Source: Halorubrum sodomense
GTDB taxonomy: Archaea > Halobacteriota > Halobacteria > Halobacteriales > Haloferacaceae
Length of the DNA: 64,000 nucleotides
Reading direction: 5' to 3'
Assembly: GCF_900111935.1 (NCBI RefSeq)
Contig: NZ_FOYN01000003.1
Span: 491,800 to 555,799 of the forward strand
The notes beneath the pieces were generated by a model that saw nothing but the letters and a program-made list of their open reading frames with translations, was not told where the DNA came from and did no database searches. Positions 33,723 through 42,480 of the stretch are shown here, piece after piece (within the stretch, counting starts at the first letter, position 1; each line of letters starts with the position of its first letter). A program made the translations under genes and the position numbers.

Positions 33723-34295
33723 CTATCGCGTCGAGGCCGATTCGCTCTCCGCCTCATCTTCGTCGCTCACGGACTCGCCCCTCGTATCGCCGTCGAGCGT
33801 CACGGAGCCGTTAGCGGCGTTCCGCAACGCGTCCGACCGGCCGAACTCGCCGGGCGCGATGGCGAGCGTCCGGATCCCGTAGCCGTTCGCCGTCTCGACG
33901 ACCGGCTTGAAGTCCGTGTCGCGGGAGGCGATCGCGAGCGTCTCCATCCGGCCCTCGGCCGCGAACCGCGCGGCGTCGACCGCGAGCTTCACGTCCACGT
34001 CGCCGCTCGTCATCACGACCTCGAAACCGCGGGCCTCCGCGGCCTGGATCAGCCCCGGCGTCGCGTGCTCGTCGAGATAGAGCCGGGCGGTCACCAGCGG
34101 CCCCTCCGCCTCGGCGGCCCGACGCACGTCATCTAAGTCGACGTCGAACTCCTCGCGCAACACGTTCGGGCCGTCGACGAACAGCGCAACGCCGCCGGCG
34201 TCCGCGTCCGTCACGCCGTCCGGTCCGACCTCGCCGTCCGCGCTCGTCTCGCCGTCGGCCGTCGCCGCGCCCTCCGGCCCGTCGCCTCGGTCCAT
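33723..34295 (-). CDS. NYN/LabA-type domain protein (DUF88-like)
   Basis: Protein of 190 residues. A low-complexity acidic leader (1-35) is followed by a PIN-like NYN domain: GGVALFVDGPNVLREEFDVD with the first acidic site, then GFEVVMTSGDVDVKLAVDAA and LAIASRDTDFKPVVETANGYG with further acidic residues. NYN proteins are predicted RNA nucleases. The C-terminus is Ser/Glu-rich. ATG 34295 is used; an upstream in-frame ATG at 34379 adds residues of non-protein-like composition. Confidence 0.85.
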   Translation of the reverse strand: MDRGDGPEGAATADGETSADGEVGPDGVTDADAGGVALFVDGPNVLREEFDVDLDDVRRAAEAEGPLVTARLYLDEHATPGLIQAAEARGFEVVMTSGDVDVKLAVDAARFAAEGRMETLAIASRDTDFKPVVETANGYGIRTLAIAPGEFGRSDALRNAANGSVTLDGDTRGESVSDEDEAESESASTR

Positions 34296-34505
34296 GGCCG
34301 GCCTTCGCCGTCGCGGGAGATAGGGATGGTGATTCCCTCGCGGCCCCTTCGACCCGTCTTCGATGCGCAGTCCGTCCACTAATCACCCGTATTCCTGCCG
34401 ATTGTTCTGAAAATTTAACACCTTATATCGATATTACGACCTGACTCACGTCTGTAGTGGGTATACGCAGAATTGAAGTAAGGTGTTCAATAATAACGGA
34501 GTAAG

Positions 34506-34760
34506 ATGTCACAATCGAACGCGTACACCGTTACTTCCGCACAGAACGATCATGATTGTACCACAGTACGTGCCCATCCGCGCAACGAGACGTTCCACGT
34601 CGTCGAGTACGCCGACGAGGACGCCCGCGAGCGCGTTGCGGACCTGCCGGTGGGCTCGGTCGTGAAGATGGAGCTGTCGCGCGCCGGCCGTCGGAGCAAC
34701 GTCTGGTGCGCCGAGTCGGTCACGACCGCACGGACCGACGGCGGGACGAGCGGGGAGTAG
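34506..34760 (+). CDS. Small haloarchaeal protein, unknown
   Basis: An 84-residue protein with a strand/helix core (RNETFHVVEYADEDARERVA, then DLPVGSVVKMELSRAGRRSN). It is preceded by an AT-rich promoter region (34400-34500) and a GGAG-like site 8 nt before the ATG, so it may have a real 5' leader. The pattern of a short OB-like or SH3-like barrel is possible but not established. Confidence 0.65.
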   Translation: MSQSNAYTVTSAQNDHDCTTVRAHPRNETFHVVEYADEDARERVADLPVGSVVKMELSRAGRRSNVWCAESVTTARTDGGTSGE

Positions 34761-35076
34761 AGCGAGCGGTTCTCGACACGGTATTCCGGGGCGTTCGATC
34801 TCTTCTATTGTGAAGAATCGCCCGCACCGTCGGATCGACGGGTGCCGGCACCGAAGCCCGCCTCACGGCTGCCCTTTGCGTCCCGCCCCGCACAGCACCT
34901 CACGCCTCACACCTCCCCAGCCTCGCGGCTCACGCTCCGCGGCCGCGCCGCTCGCGTTCGCCGCGTCCCTCGCGCCGCGCTCCTCGCGGCCGCTCGTAGG
35001 CACGCGCCGGTCGCACCGCATTTGACGGGCGCGACCGGAGGCCGAATTGAACGCCGTGTCGCCCTGTCGGACTGTC
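34761..35076. other. GC-rich low-complexity spacer
   Basis: The stretch is dominated by short CTCACG/CTCGCG/CCGCG runs (about 34860-35010), which look like degenerate intergenic repeats. No gene or RNA was recognised. Confidence 0.5.
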
Positions 35077-35739
35077 TCACCGCCGTCGTTTCCGCCGAAT
35101 CCGTCCCAGCAACAGCGTCCCGACTCCCCCCGCGAGGCCCGCGAACCCCACCAGGACGACGCCGGTTGCGACCCCGCCGTATCGCGCGGCCGTCGCGTCG
35201 ATCCCCACCCGGATCCAGCCGAGGTTCGGCACCGCGAACAGCGCCTTCCCGACGATCCACTCCTCCGGGACGACCGGGGCGATGCCGGCGCTCTGGTCGT
35301 ACAGCCCGTTCGCGTCGCCGTGCGTGACGTACCCGTCGTACGGCGCCGGGCAGGTCGAAAGCTCCGCACAGTCGGCGGCGAGGAGCGCCGGGTCGGCGCG
35401 CTTCGTCCAGTCCTCGCCCGCCTCGACGCGGAACGCCAGCCGGTGGAACACCGGTCTCCCCCCGGCGCCCGGAACGGTGTAGACGACCACGTCGCCCGTC
35501 CCGCCGAGGCGGGTCGGCGCGTCGGAGTCGGCGGCGGTCGAGAGGTCTCCCCACGGCGCCCGGTCGGGGGCCGTGACGACGACGAGGTCGCCGCGCTCGA
35601 CGCCGGGCGCCATGCTGCCGCTCTCGACCGCGACGAACGGCGGCCACGTTCCGACGAGCGCGCCGACGAGGACCGCGATCAGCAGGACTGCGACCACGGG
35701 CGCGAGCGGACCGGCGCGAGCGGGTCGAGGGCTGCTCAC
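35077..35739 (-). CDS. Signal peptidase I, archaeal (S26B) type
   Basis: Removes Sec signal peptides. Length is 220 residues. A membrane anchor (about 12-31, LAPVVAVLLIAVLVGALVG) precedes the catalytic Ser42 in VAVESGSMAPGVERGDLV. The partner His is in RPVFHRLAF, and the box VTHGDANGLYDQ follows. A second hydrophobic helix and a basic tail end the protein. The Ser/His pair instead of Ser/Lys is typical of Sec11-like archaeal enzymes. The start is GTG 35739, divergent from gcvT. Confidence 0.92.
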   Translation of the reverse strand: MSSPRPARAGPLAPVVAVLLIAVLVGALVGTWPPFVAVESGSMAPGVERGDLVVVTAPDRAPWGDLSTAADSDAPTRLGGTGDVVVYTVPGAGGRPVFHRLAFRVEAGEDWTKRADPALLAADCAELSTCPAPYDGYVTHGDANGLYDQSAGIAPVVPEEWIVGKALFAVPNLGWIRVGIDATAARYGGVATGVVLVGFAGLAGGVGTLLLGRIRRKRRR

Positions 35740-35866
35740 GCCCGAGAGGGAGAGCGGCGTCCGCTTGAGGCTGTCGCCCGAGTCGGTCGTCGACGGGGGA
35801 GTCCGCGGCCGGCGCGGGGACCACCGATGTCACAAAAGCTTAGGTTCGTCCGGGAGAGGTGCGAGT

Positions 35867-37051
35867 ATGACCGATCGGCTCCCTCCGCTTCACGAATCCC
35901 ACGACGCGCGCGGCGCGAAGTTCACCGACTTCGGCGGCTGGCAGATGCCCGTCGAGTTCGACTCGATCCGCGAGGAACACGCCGCGGTCCGCGGGTCGGT
36001 CGGCGTCTTCGACGTCTCGCACATGGGCGAGATCGAGGTCTCCGGACCGGACGCGACCGAGCTGATGAACCGACTCACGACGAACGACGTTCGCGCGCTC
36101 GACCCCGGCGACTCCCAGTACGCCGCGGTCACGGACGAGGACGGCGTGATGCTCGACGACACCGTCGTCTATCGGCTCCCCGACGGCACCGCGGCCGGCG
36201 AGGGGGCGTCGTCGCTCGCGGACCTGGAGGCGACCCACGACGGCGACCTCGACGCGCCGAGCGGCGACCCCGCGTACCTGTTCGTCCCGAACGCGGGCCA
36301 CGACGCCCAGATGTTCGATCGCTGGACGGCCCACCGGGACGAGTGGGACCTCGACGCGACCGTCGCCAACGCCACCGACGACTGGGCGATGCTCGCGGTC
36401 CAGGGCCCCGACGCGGCCGACGCGCTCGACGAGGCCACGCCCCGCGACGGAGTCGTCGATCTCTCGAAGTTCGAGGCGACGACGGCGGCGGTAGCGGGCA
36501 CCGAGAGCTGGGTCGCGCGCACCGGTTACACCGGCGAGGACGGCTTCGAGGTGATGTGTCCCGCCGGCGCCGTCGACCCCGTCTGGGCGGCGTTCGTCGA
36601 CGGCCCCGATCCGGCCCAGCCCTGCGGGCTCGGCGCGCGCGACACGCTCCGAACCGAGATGGGGTTCCTGCTCTCCGGACAGGACTTCGACCCCGACGAC
36701 GAGCCACGGACACCGTACGAGGCGCGGATCGGCTTCGTCGTCGAGCTCGACGCGGAGTTCGTCGGCCGCGACGCCTTGGCGGCCCGGAAGGAGGAGGGCG
36801 TCGACGAGACGTTCGTCGGGGTCAGGCTCCTCGAGCGCGGCGTCCCTCGAAGCGGCTACGCGGTCACCGACGGCGATCTCACCCGCGTCGGGAAGCTGAC
36901 CTCCGGAACGATGAGCCCGACCCTCGACGAGCCGATCGGTCTGGGCTACCTCCACGAGTCGTACGCCGACGCCGGCACCGAGGTGAGCGTCGTCGTCCGC
37001 GGCGACGAGAAACGGGCCGAGGTCGTGATTCCGCCGTTCCTCGACCGCTGA
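35867..37051 (+). CDS. gcvT: Aminomethyltransferase (glycine cleavage T protein)
   Basis: Transfers the aminomethyl carbon from H protein to tetrahydrofolate. Length is 394 residues. Typical blocks are KFTDFGGWQMPVEFDSI, GVFDVSHMGEIEVSG, MLDDTVVYRL, ARTGYTGEDGFEV, GLGARDTLRTEMGF and LTSGTMSPTLDEPIGLGYL. A halophile-specific acidic insert lies near residues 105-130. The gene has its own promoter region (CAAAAGCTTAGG about 35 nt upstream). The gcvH and gcvP genes are not in the window after it, which is unusual only if the species keeps them adjacent. Confidence 0.95.
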   Translation: MTDRLPPLHESHDARGAKFTDFGGWQMPVEFDSIREEHAAVRGSVGVFDVSHMGEIEVSGPDATELMNRLTTNDVRALDPGDSQYAAVTDEDGVMLDDTVVYRLPDGTAAGEGASSLADLEATHDGDLDAPSGDPAYLFVPNAGHDAQMFDRWTAHRDEWDLDATVANATDDWAMLAVQGPDAADALDEATPRDGVVDLSKFEATTAAVAGTESWVARTGYTGEDGFEVMCPAGAVDPVWAAFVDGPDPAQPCGLGARDTLRTEMGFLLSGQDFDPDDEPRTPYEARIGFVVELDAEFVGRDALAARKEEGVDETFVGVRLLERGVPRSGYAVTDGDLTRVGKLTSGTMSPTLDEPIGLGYLHESYADAGTEVSVVVRGDEKRAEVVIPPFLDR

Positions 37052-37088
37052 ACGGGTCGACGCGACCGCAACCGCCGGGCTCCGGCAG

Positions 37089-37637
37089 CTACTCTCCGAC
37101 CGGCTCCTTCCGCTTCTCGACCACTTCCACGTCCGCGATCCGCGTGTCCGGATACCCGCCGTCCGCGTCCTTCTCGGCGGCCTTCACCATGTCCCAGACG
37201 GTGTTGAGTCCGGTCGTAACGCCCTCTAACGCCTCCATTTCACACCCCGTCTTCCCCGTGGTCTCGACCGCGACGGTCAGTTCGATCCGGTCGTCGTCGA
37301 CGACGAACTCGGTGTCGACGTTCGTGATCGGGATCTGGTGGCACATCGGGATCGTCTCCCAGGTGTGTTTGACCGCTTGAACCGCGCCGATCCGGGCGGT
37401 CGCGAGCACGTCTCCCTTCTCGACCGCGTCCGCCTCGACCGCGGCGACCGTCTCCGGCGTCATCCGTATCTCGCCGCGGGCGACCGCGCGTCGGCTGCTG
37501 TCGGCCTTCGCGCCGACGTCGACCATCTGAACGTCGCCGGAATCGTCGGTGTGGGTCAGCGCGTCGGCGCGTCCGTCGCTCCCGTCGGCGCGTCCGTCGC
37601 TCCCGTCGTCGGACCGGGCCGCTCCCTCGTCACTCAT
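37089..37637 (-). CDS. moaC: Cyclic pyranopterin monophosphate synthase
   Basis: Molybdenum cofactor enzyme that makes cyclic pyranopterin phosphate together with MoaA. Length is 182 residues, with an acidic N-terminal extension containing a near-perfect 21-bp tandem repeat (GSDGRAD twice, about 37566-37607). The conserved core includes MVDVGAKADSSRRAVARG, TIPMCHQIPITNVDTEF and TTGKTGCEMEALEGVTTGLN. The ATG overlaps the nnr stop by 8 nt, so it is the second gene of a two-gene operon. Confidence 0.95.
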   Translation of the reverse strand: MSDEGAARSDDGSDGRADGSDGRADALTHTDDSGDVQMVDVGAKADSSRRAVARGEIRMTPETVAAVEADAVEKGDVLATARIGAVQAVKHTWETIPMCHQIPITNVDTEFVVDDDRIELTVAVETTGKTGCEMEALEGVTTGLNTVWDMVKAAEKDADGGYPDTRIADVEVVEKRKEPVGE

Positions 37638-39129
37638 TACGCATCGCCTCCGGCAGCCGGTCGGGTAAGTCCGTCGCCACCAGTCCGTTCCCGTTCGCGT
37701 CCGCGGCGGCGTCGCCCGCGCGACCGACGGCGTAGGCGCCCACCGCGGCCGCGTGAAACGGGTCGGTCGCGGCCGCCAGCGCCCCGACCGTCCCCGCCAG
37801 CACGTCGCCGGTCCCGCCGACGGTCATCCCGGGGTTGCCGGTGCGGTTCAGCCGCACGTCGTCGCCGTCGGAAATCACGTCGACGGCGCCCTTCACGAGC
37901 AGCGCGTGGCCCAGGTCGGCCGCGAACTCCCGGACCAGTTCGGCGCGCTCGTCGGGGTCCGGCGCCGTCTCGCCGCCCATGTCGACGAGTTCGCCCTGGT
38001 GCGGGGTACAGACCAGGTCGGCGCCGGTGTCGACCTCGGGGACCGCCCGGAGCGCGTCGGCGTCGACGACGGCGCGCCCCTCGAACTCCGTCAGGAACTC
38101 GCGGACGAACTCCCGGGTTCCGTCCCCGTCCCCGAGCCCGGGACCGAGGACGACGGCGTCGCTCGCGGCCGCGAGCGACGCGACCCGCTCGGCGCGGGAC
38201 GGTCCGACGCGGTCGCCGGGCAGCGCGCGGACGATGAGGTTCGGCGAGAACCCCTGAACCTCGCTCGCGACCGACTCGGGACAGGCCACCCGAACGAGGT
38301 CCGCGCCGGTCCGGAGCGCGGCGAGCGCGGCCAGCGTCGGCGCGCCGGCGTAGGGGCCACCGCCGACAACGAGGACCTCGCCGTTGTCCCCCTTGTGGGA
38401 GTCCGGGTCGCGGTCGAGCCCGAGCAGGTCGCCCGGCCCGGTGAACCGCTCCGCGGCGGTCGGGATCCCGATGTCGGCGACCGTTGTCTCGGCGTCGAGC
38501 CCGGCCAGCCCGGGCTTCTCGTCGTGGAACGTCACCACCCGGTCAGCGTCGACGGCGACGGGGTCGGTCGTCGCGTCGCCGTCGACGGGGGCGGCGGTGT
38601 CGTCGGCCGAGTCGCCGGTCGGCTCGCCGGTGTCGGCGTCGATCCCGGAGGGGACGTCGACCGCGATCACCGTCGCGTCGCTCGCGTTGATCGCGGCGGC
38701 CGCGGTCCGCTCCGGCTCGCGGAGCCCGCCCGAAATGCCGGAGCCGAGCATCGCGTCGACGACCACGTCCGGGTCGTCGCCGTCGGAGTCGATGAGGTCG
38801 AAGTCGCGCGAGTCGGTGACGGTCTCCCGGGGGATCTCCGCGTTTCCGAGCGCCGCCCAGTTCTCGCGGGCGATGTCGGTCCGGATCGTCTCCGGACGAC
38901 CGAGCAGGTGGACCGTGACCTCGTATCCGCCGAGAAACCGCGCGGCGACGAGCGCGTCGCCGCCGTTGTTGCCGCGGCCACAGACGAGCGCGACCGTCGC
39001 GCCGGGCTCCGCGACGGCTCGCACCTCGCGAGCGACCGCGTTGCCGGACGACTCCATCAGCTGCTTGCGGGGCACGCCGAGCGCGGCCGCGTTGGCGTCG
39101 ACGGCCGCCATCCGGTCGGTCGTGATCAT
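37630..39129 (-). CDS. nnr: Bifunctional NAD(P)H-hydrate epimerase/dehydratase
   Basis: Repairs damaged NAD(P)H hydrates. Length is 499 residues. The N-terminal epimerase domain (YjeF_N) has VALVCGRGNNGGDALVAARF and VVDAMLGSGISGGL. An acidic linker separates it from the C-terminal ADP-dependent dehydratase domain (carbohydrate-kinase fold) with GEVLVVGGGPYAGAPTLAAL, VVLGPGLGDGDGT and the signature RTGNPGMTVGGTGDVLAGT. A TATA-like GCTTAATCC lies about 30 nt upstream of ATG 39129. Confidence 0.95.
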   Translation of the reverse strand: MITTDRMAAVDANAAALGVPRKQLMESSGNAVAREVRAVAEPGATVALVCGRGNNGGDALVAARFLGGYEVTVHLLGRPETIRTDIARENWAALGNAEIPRETVTDSRDFDLIDSDGDDPDVVVDAMLGSGISGGLREPERTAAAAINASDATVIAVDVPSGIDADTGEPTGDSADDTAAPVDGDATTDPVAVDADRVVTFHDEKPGLAGLDAETTVADIGIPTAAERFTGPGDLLGLDRDPDSHKGDNGEVLVVGGGPYAGAPTLAALAALRTGADLVRVACPESVASEVQGFSPNLIVRALPGDRVGPSRAERVASLAAASDAVVLGPGLGDGDGTREFVREFLTEFEGRAVVDADALRAVPEVDTGADLVCTPHQGELVDMGGETAPDPDERAELVREFAADLGHALLVKGAVDVISDGDDVRLNRTGNPGMTVGGTGDVLAGTVGALAAATDPFHAAAVGAYAVGRAGDAAADANGNGLVATDLPDRLPEAMRNE

Positions 39130-39211
39130 GACCGTCCGTTCGGCCGCCCGGGGATTAAGCGAGGGGGATCGGGGCGCACCGGCTCCGAGGTGCCCCGGCG
39201 CGGCGGTGTGG

Positions 39212-39289
39212 CGCCGTTCCGCCTCGCTTCGAGGCGTGACGCCGTTCCGCCTCGCTTCGAGGCGTGACGCCGTTCCGCCTCGCTTCGGG
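39212..39289 (+). repeat. 28-bp tandem repeat, 2.8 copies, with small hairpins
   Basis: Copies start at 39212, 39240 and 39268 (the third is partial). Each contains CGCCTCGCTTCGAGGCG, a 6-bp inverted repeat with a 5-nt loop. The array lies in the 361-bp gap between the divergent nnr and GT4 genes. Confidence 0.8.
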
Positions 39290-39335
39290 AAATGAAAATG
39301 TTGAAGCGGTCAGGTGGCGAACCCCGCGAGTAACC

Positions 39336-39494
39336 GTGGTATCGGCACTATACGTCGGCGCGGCCGCCCCGCTACCCTCCTCCCCGGCCGAGGCGGCCGA
39401 CCCGTCCCCTCCACTCCGAGACCGCTGCGACCGCTGGGACCGACGCGACGGCCGCGGCCGATCGCGCCCCATCGACCGCCAGACGCCACTATGA
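39336..39494 (+). CDS. Weak candidate upstream ORF before the GT4 gene
   Basis: A 52-residue frame from GTG 39336 ends with TGA overlapping the GT4 ATG (ATGA). An AAAATGTTGAAG stretch lies about 35-40 nt upstream. Pro/Ala then Arg/Asp-rich composition looks like shadow sequence, so this is weak. Confidence 0.2.
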   Translation: MVSALYVGAAAPLPSSPAEAADPSPPLRDRCDRWDRRDGRGRSRPIDRQTPL

Positions 39495-40555
39495 ACATCG
39501 GCTTCTTCACCGACAGCTACTTCCCCGGGATCGACGGCGTCACCTACACCATCCAGGCGTGGCGGGAGCGCCTCGAAGCCCGGGGCCACGACGTGTACGT
39601 CGTCTATCCCGCGAGCAGCCACGATCCCGACGACAACGAGATACCCGTCCCCTCGCTGCCGAACCCCTTCTACCGTCAGTACCGCCTGCCGACGTACCGT
39701 CGCCTGTCGACGCTCCCCGACCTCGACGTCGTTCACTGCCACGGCCCGGCGTCGACCGGCCTGATGGGGATCCGGTACGCGAAGCGGTACGGCGCGAGGT
39801 CGGTGTACACGCACCACACGCCCGTCGAGGACTACTTCGTCCAGGGGCTCAAGTCCGAGCGGCTCGCCGCGCTCGCCGGGAAGGCGTACGTCGCCTACGA
39901 GAACCGATTCCTGAACGCGTTCGACTGCGTCACGGCCTCGACCTCGCGGATCCGGCGGGACGTGGAGCCGTACCGCCTGCCCGTCGGGATCGAGATGGAC
40001 CGGTTCCGGCCGCGCGAGGACGGCCGCGTCGCCGCGCTCGCGACCGACGGCGGCCCGACCGCGGCGGACGCCCCGGTGATCGGGTACAGCGGTCGGATGA
40101 CCCACAAGAAGAACGTCGACCAGATCCTCCGGCTCGCGGAGCGGCTGCCCGAGGTGCGGTTCGAACTGGTCGGCGAGGGACCGGTCCGGGCGGACCTGCT
40201 CGCGGACGCGCCCGCGAACGTCCGGTTCCACGACTTCCTCCCGCGGGACGAACTTCCCGACTTCTACGCCGCGCTCGACGTGTTCGTCACCGCCTCCACC
40301 TGCGACACGCTCGGACTCTCGACGCTGGAGGCGAACGCCTGCGGCACCCCGGTGGCCGCCGCGGACGTGGCGCCGTTCGACGAGACGATCGGCCCCGAGA
40401 ACGGTGCCAGATTCGCGCTGGGTGACCTCGACGACATGGAGCGCGCGGTCCGGGACTGCCTCGACGGGGACAGGGACACCCGCGCGGCCGTCCAGCAGTT
40501 CTCGGTGGAACAGACGATAGACGAGCTCGAGTCGATCTACGGGGTGACCGCGTAG
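39491..40555 (+). CDS. GT4-family glycosyltransferase
   Basis: GT-B glycosyltransferase of 354 residues. The N-terminal domain begins MNIGFFTDSYFPGIDGVTYT with the Gly-rich acceptor loop, then DVVHCHGPASTGLMGIRYA. The C-terminal domain shows VIGYSGRMTHKKNVDQILRL, VRFELVGEGPVR and the donor-site motif STCDTLGLSTLEANACGTPV. Such enzymes often add mannose or glucose to phosphatidylinositol or diacylglycerol lipids. The stop is directly followed by the ATG of the DUF2070 gene, so the two are co-transcribed. Confidence 0.92.
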   Translation: MNIGFFTDSYFPGIDGVTYTIQAWRERLEARGHDVYVVYPASSHDPDDNEIPVPSLPNPFYRQYRLPTYRRLSTLPDLDVVHCHGPASTGLMGIRYAKRYGARSVYTHHTPVEDYFVQGLKSERLAALAGKAYVAYENRFLNAFDCVTASTSRIRRDVEPYRLPVGIEMDRFRPREDGRVAALATDGGPTAADAPVIGYSGRMTHKKNVDQILRLAERLPEVRFELVGEGPVRADLLADAPANVRFHDFLPRDELPDFYAALDVFVTASTCDTLGLSTLEANACGTPVAAADVAPFDETIGPENGARFALGDLDDMERAVRDCLDGDRDTRAAVQQFSVEQTIDELESIYGVTA

Positions 40556-42322
40556 ATGGGCGCGGACAACGTCGACGCCTTCCAGCGGTTCATTTTCTCG
40601 GTTCCACCCCTCAGGATTCAGGCGGCCGCGCTCGTCGTTCTCAGCGCCGTGTACGCCGTCGGCACGTTCGGCGGAATCTGGCTCTTCACGCCGTTCGCGC
40701 CGGACCCGTCTCGGATCGTCCCGGTGGCCGCACTCATCTTCTTAGTCCCGTTCGTCGTCGCCGCGGAGCTGTTCCCTCGCGTCCTCGACGGCTACCCGCG
40801 GCCGTGGAGCTACTTCCTCGCGCTCACCTCGCAGTTCGTCCTGTTCGTGTACGCGCTGGTGCTCTCCGGCGCGAACGACGTCGGGAACGCCTGGAGCATC
40901 ATCTGGCTCAGCTTCATCACGCTGTACCTAGTCAACATCCTGGTGCTCGTCGTCTCGACGGGCATCGACCGCTCCGACCGGATCCTCCTCGTGTCGCTGG
41001 CGGAGCCGGGGCTGCTCATCACCGCCTTCTACGCGCTGGGCGGCAGCGACTTCGGCTTCTCGACGTACCGCCACGTGTTCGCGTTCGCCTCGCTGCTCAT
41101 CGCGGCGGGCTTCCTCGTGTTGGTCCTCGTGGTCGTCGACTACCTGATCAAGAGCAACACCGACGTCTCCGCGTTCGCGCTCACCTCCGGGCTCCTCCGG
41201 AACGACCGCGAGTCGCTGGACCTGGGCGTCGAGGCCCGCCCGTCCGTGGAGACGTTCGCCGTCGACAACGGGGCCCGGCTCACGGTCGCGGCCCCGTGGG
41301 TCCACCCCGGCCCCCTCGGCGGGTTCGGCGGCGGTCAGCTGAGCGGGAACCTGATCGACTCGCTGAACGGGGGTCGAGGGGACGGTGCGGGGCGCGATCC
41401 CGCCGAGGTCGCCGCCGACGGAGGAGCCGAGACCGCTGCGATCGACGGCGGGACCGGCGCGGCCTCGGACGGCTCGGCCGGGTTCTTCTTTCACGTCCCG
41501 TGTACGCATAAGGAGGACCTCTCGAACCCGGCGGACGCGGAGCGGATCCTCGACGCGATCGCGGAGCCGGAGCGGACCGAGCGCGCATCCCGGCTCGTCA
41601 CCGAGTCGTACGGCGAGCGGGAGGGGTACGCGGACGTGCGATTCCACGGCCGTCGGATCGGGGAGAAGGAGGTGATCGTCCTCCACGGCGAGGGGATCGA
41701 CGACTACGACACCGGCGTGTTCATGCGCGACGTCGACCACGACGACGTGCTGCTGATCGACCAGCACAGACACGACATCCAGAACGGCCCCGACGTCGAG
41801 ATCCAGTACGGCTCCGCCGAGGCCGACCGCCTCAAGCGCGCGTTCGACGACTTCCGCGACCGGCTCGCGGCCGCCGAGCTCGCGGACGACTACGCCGCCG
41901 GGTTCGAGGTGACCCGGACCGGGCAGGACGCGCTGGCGATGGTCGAGTCGGTCGACGGCCAGGAGGTCCTCTGGATCGGCGTCGACACGAACGGGCTCAC
42001 CCCTGACGTGCGGGCGACGGCCGACGCGTACCGCGAGGAGTTCGACGCGGTGATCCCCTTCTCGACGGACACCCACGCGTCGATCCACGAGCTGGCGAAC
42101 ATGCGCGAGTCCGACACCGACGCGATCGAGCGCGCGGTCGACAGCGCCGTCGACGACGTCGCGCCCGCGACGGTCGGCTTCGAGAGCCGCCGCACGGAGC
42201 CGGTGAAGCTCCTGAAGAACGACTACAACGGGCTCGTGTTCAGCGTCAACATCCTCATCCGCCTCACGCTCATCGCCCTCGTGACGCTGTACGTGCTGCT
42301 CGTGCTGTGGCTCTTCTTCTGA
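40556..42322 (+). CDS. DUF2070 archaeal membrane protein
   Basis: Protein of 588 residues. About six or seven membrane helices lie within residues 20-200 (LVVLSAVYAVGTFGGIWLF and others), followed by a large soluble domain (about 220-555) with VAAPWVHPGPLGGFGGGQLS, FFHVPCTHKEDLSNP, VLLIDQHRHDIQNGP and FSTDTHASIHELANM; the many His/Asp residues suggest metal binding. One last helix (about 565-585) ends the protein. The family is restricted to archaea and has no proven function. Tight coupling to a GT4 hints at a role in envelope lipids or glycans. Confidence 0.9.
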   Translation: MGADNVDAFQRFIFSVPPLRIQAAALVVLSAVYAVGTFGGIWLFTPFAPDPSRIVPVAALIFLVPFVVAAELFPRVLDGYPRPWSYFLALTSQFVLFVYALVLSGANDVGNAWSIIWLSFITLYLVNILVLVVSTGIDRSDRILLVSLAEPGLLITAFYALGGSDFGFSTYRHVFAFASLLIAAGFLVLVLVVVDYLIKSNTDVSAFALTSGLLRNDRESLDLGVEARPSVETFAVDNGARLTVAAPWVHPGPLGGFGGGQLSGNLIDSLNGGRGDGAGRDPAEVAADGGAETAAIDGGTGAASDGSAGFFFHVPCTHKEDLSNPADAERILDAIAEPERTERASRLVTESYGEREGYADVRFHGRRIGEKEVIVLHGEGIDDYDTGVFMRDVDHDDVLLIDQHRHDIQNGPDVEIQYGSAEADRLKRAFDDFRDRLAAAELADDYAAGFEVTRTGQDALAMVESVDGQEVLWIGVDTNGLTPDVRATADAYREEFDAVIPFSTDTHASIHELANMRESDTDAIERAVDSAVDDVAPATVGFESRRTEPVKLLKNDYNGLVFSVNILIRLTLIALVTLYVLLVLWLFF

Positions 42323-42480
42323 GACCGGGGCGTTTCCGAGCGAGCGGTTCCCCGTGGCGTTTGTGCCCCCTCGTCGACGTGCCCGCACGGTCTCGCGAGC
42401 CCTCCTCCTCGGCACCGACCGGACCCCGAAACGCGCGTTCGGAGCGGTCGCGGTCGCGTTCGTCGCCGCGTCGCTCCTCG

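Noticed and set aside
35047-37380. A 777-codon plus-strand frame across signal peptidase and gcvT
   Set aside because: It overlaps two well-supported genes in other frames and is Arg-rich low-complexity sequence.
39212-39289. Possible CRISPR-like repeat
   Set aside because: The units are directly adjacent, without unique spacers, and there are fewer than three whole copies; no cas genes are present.
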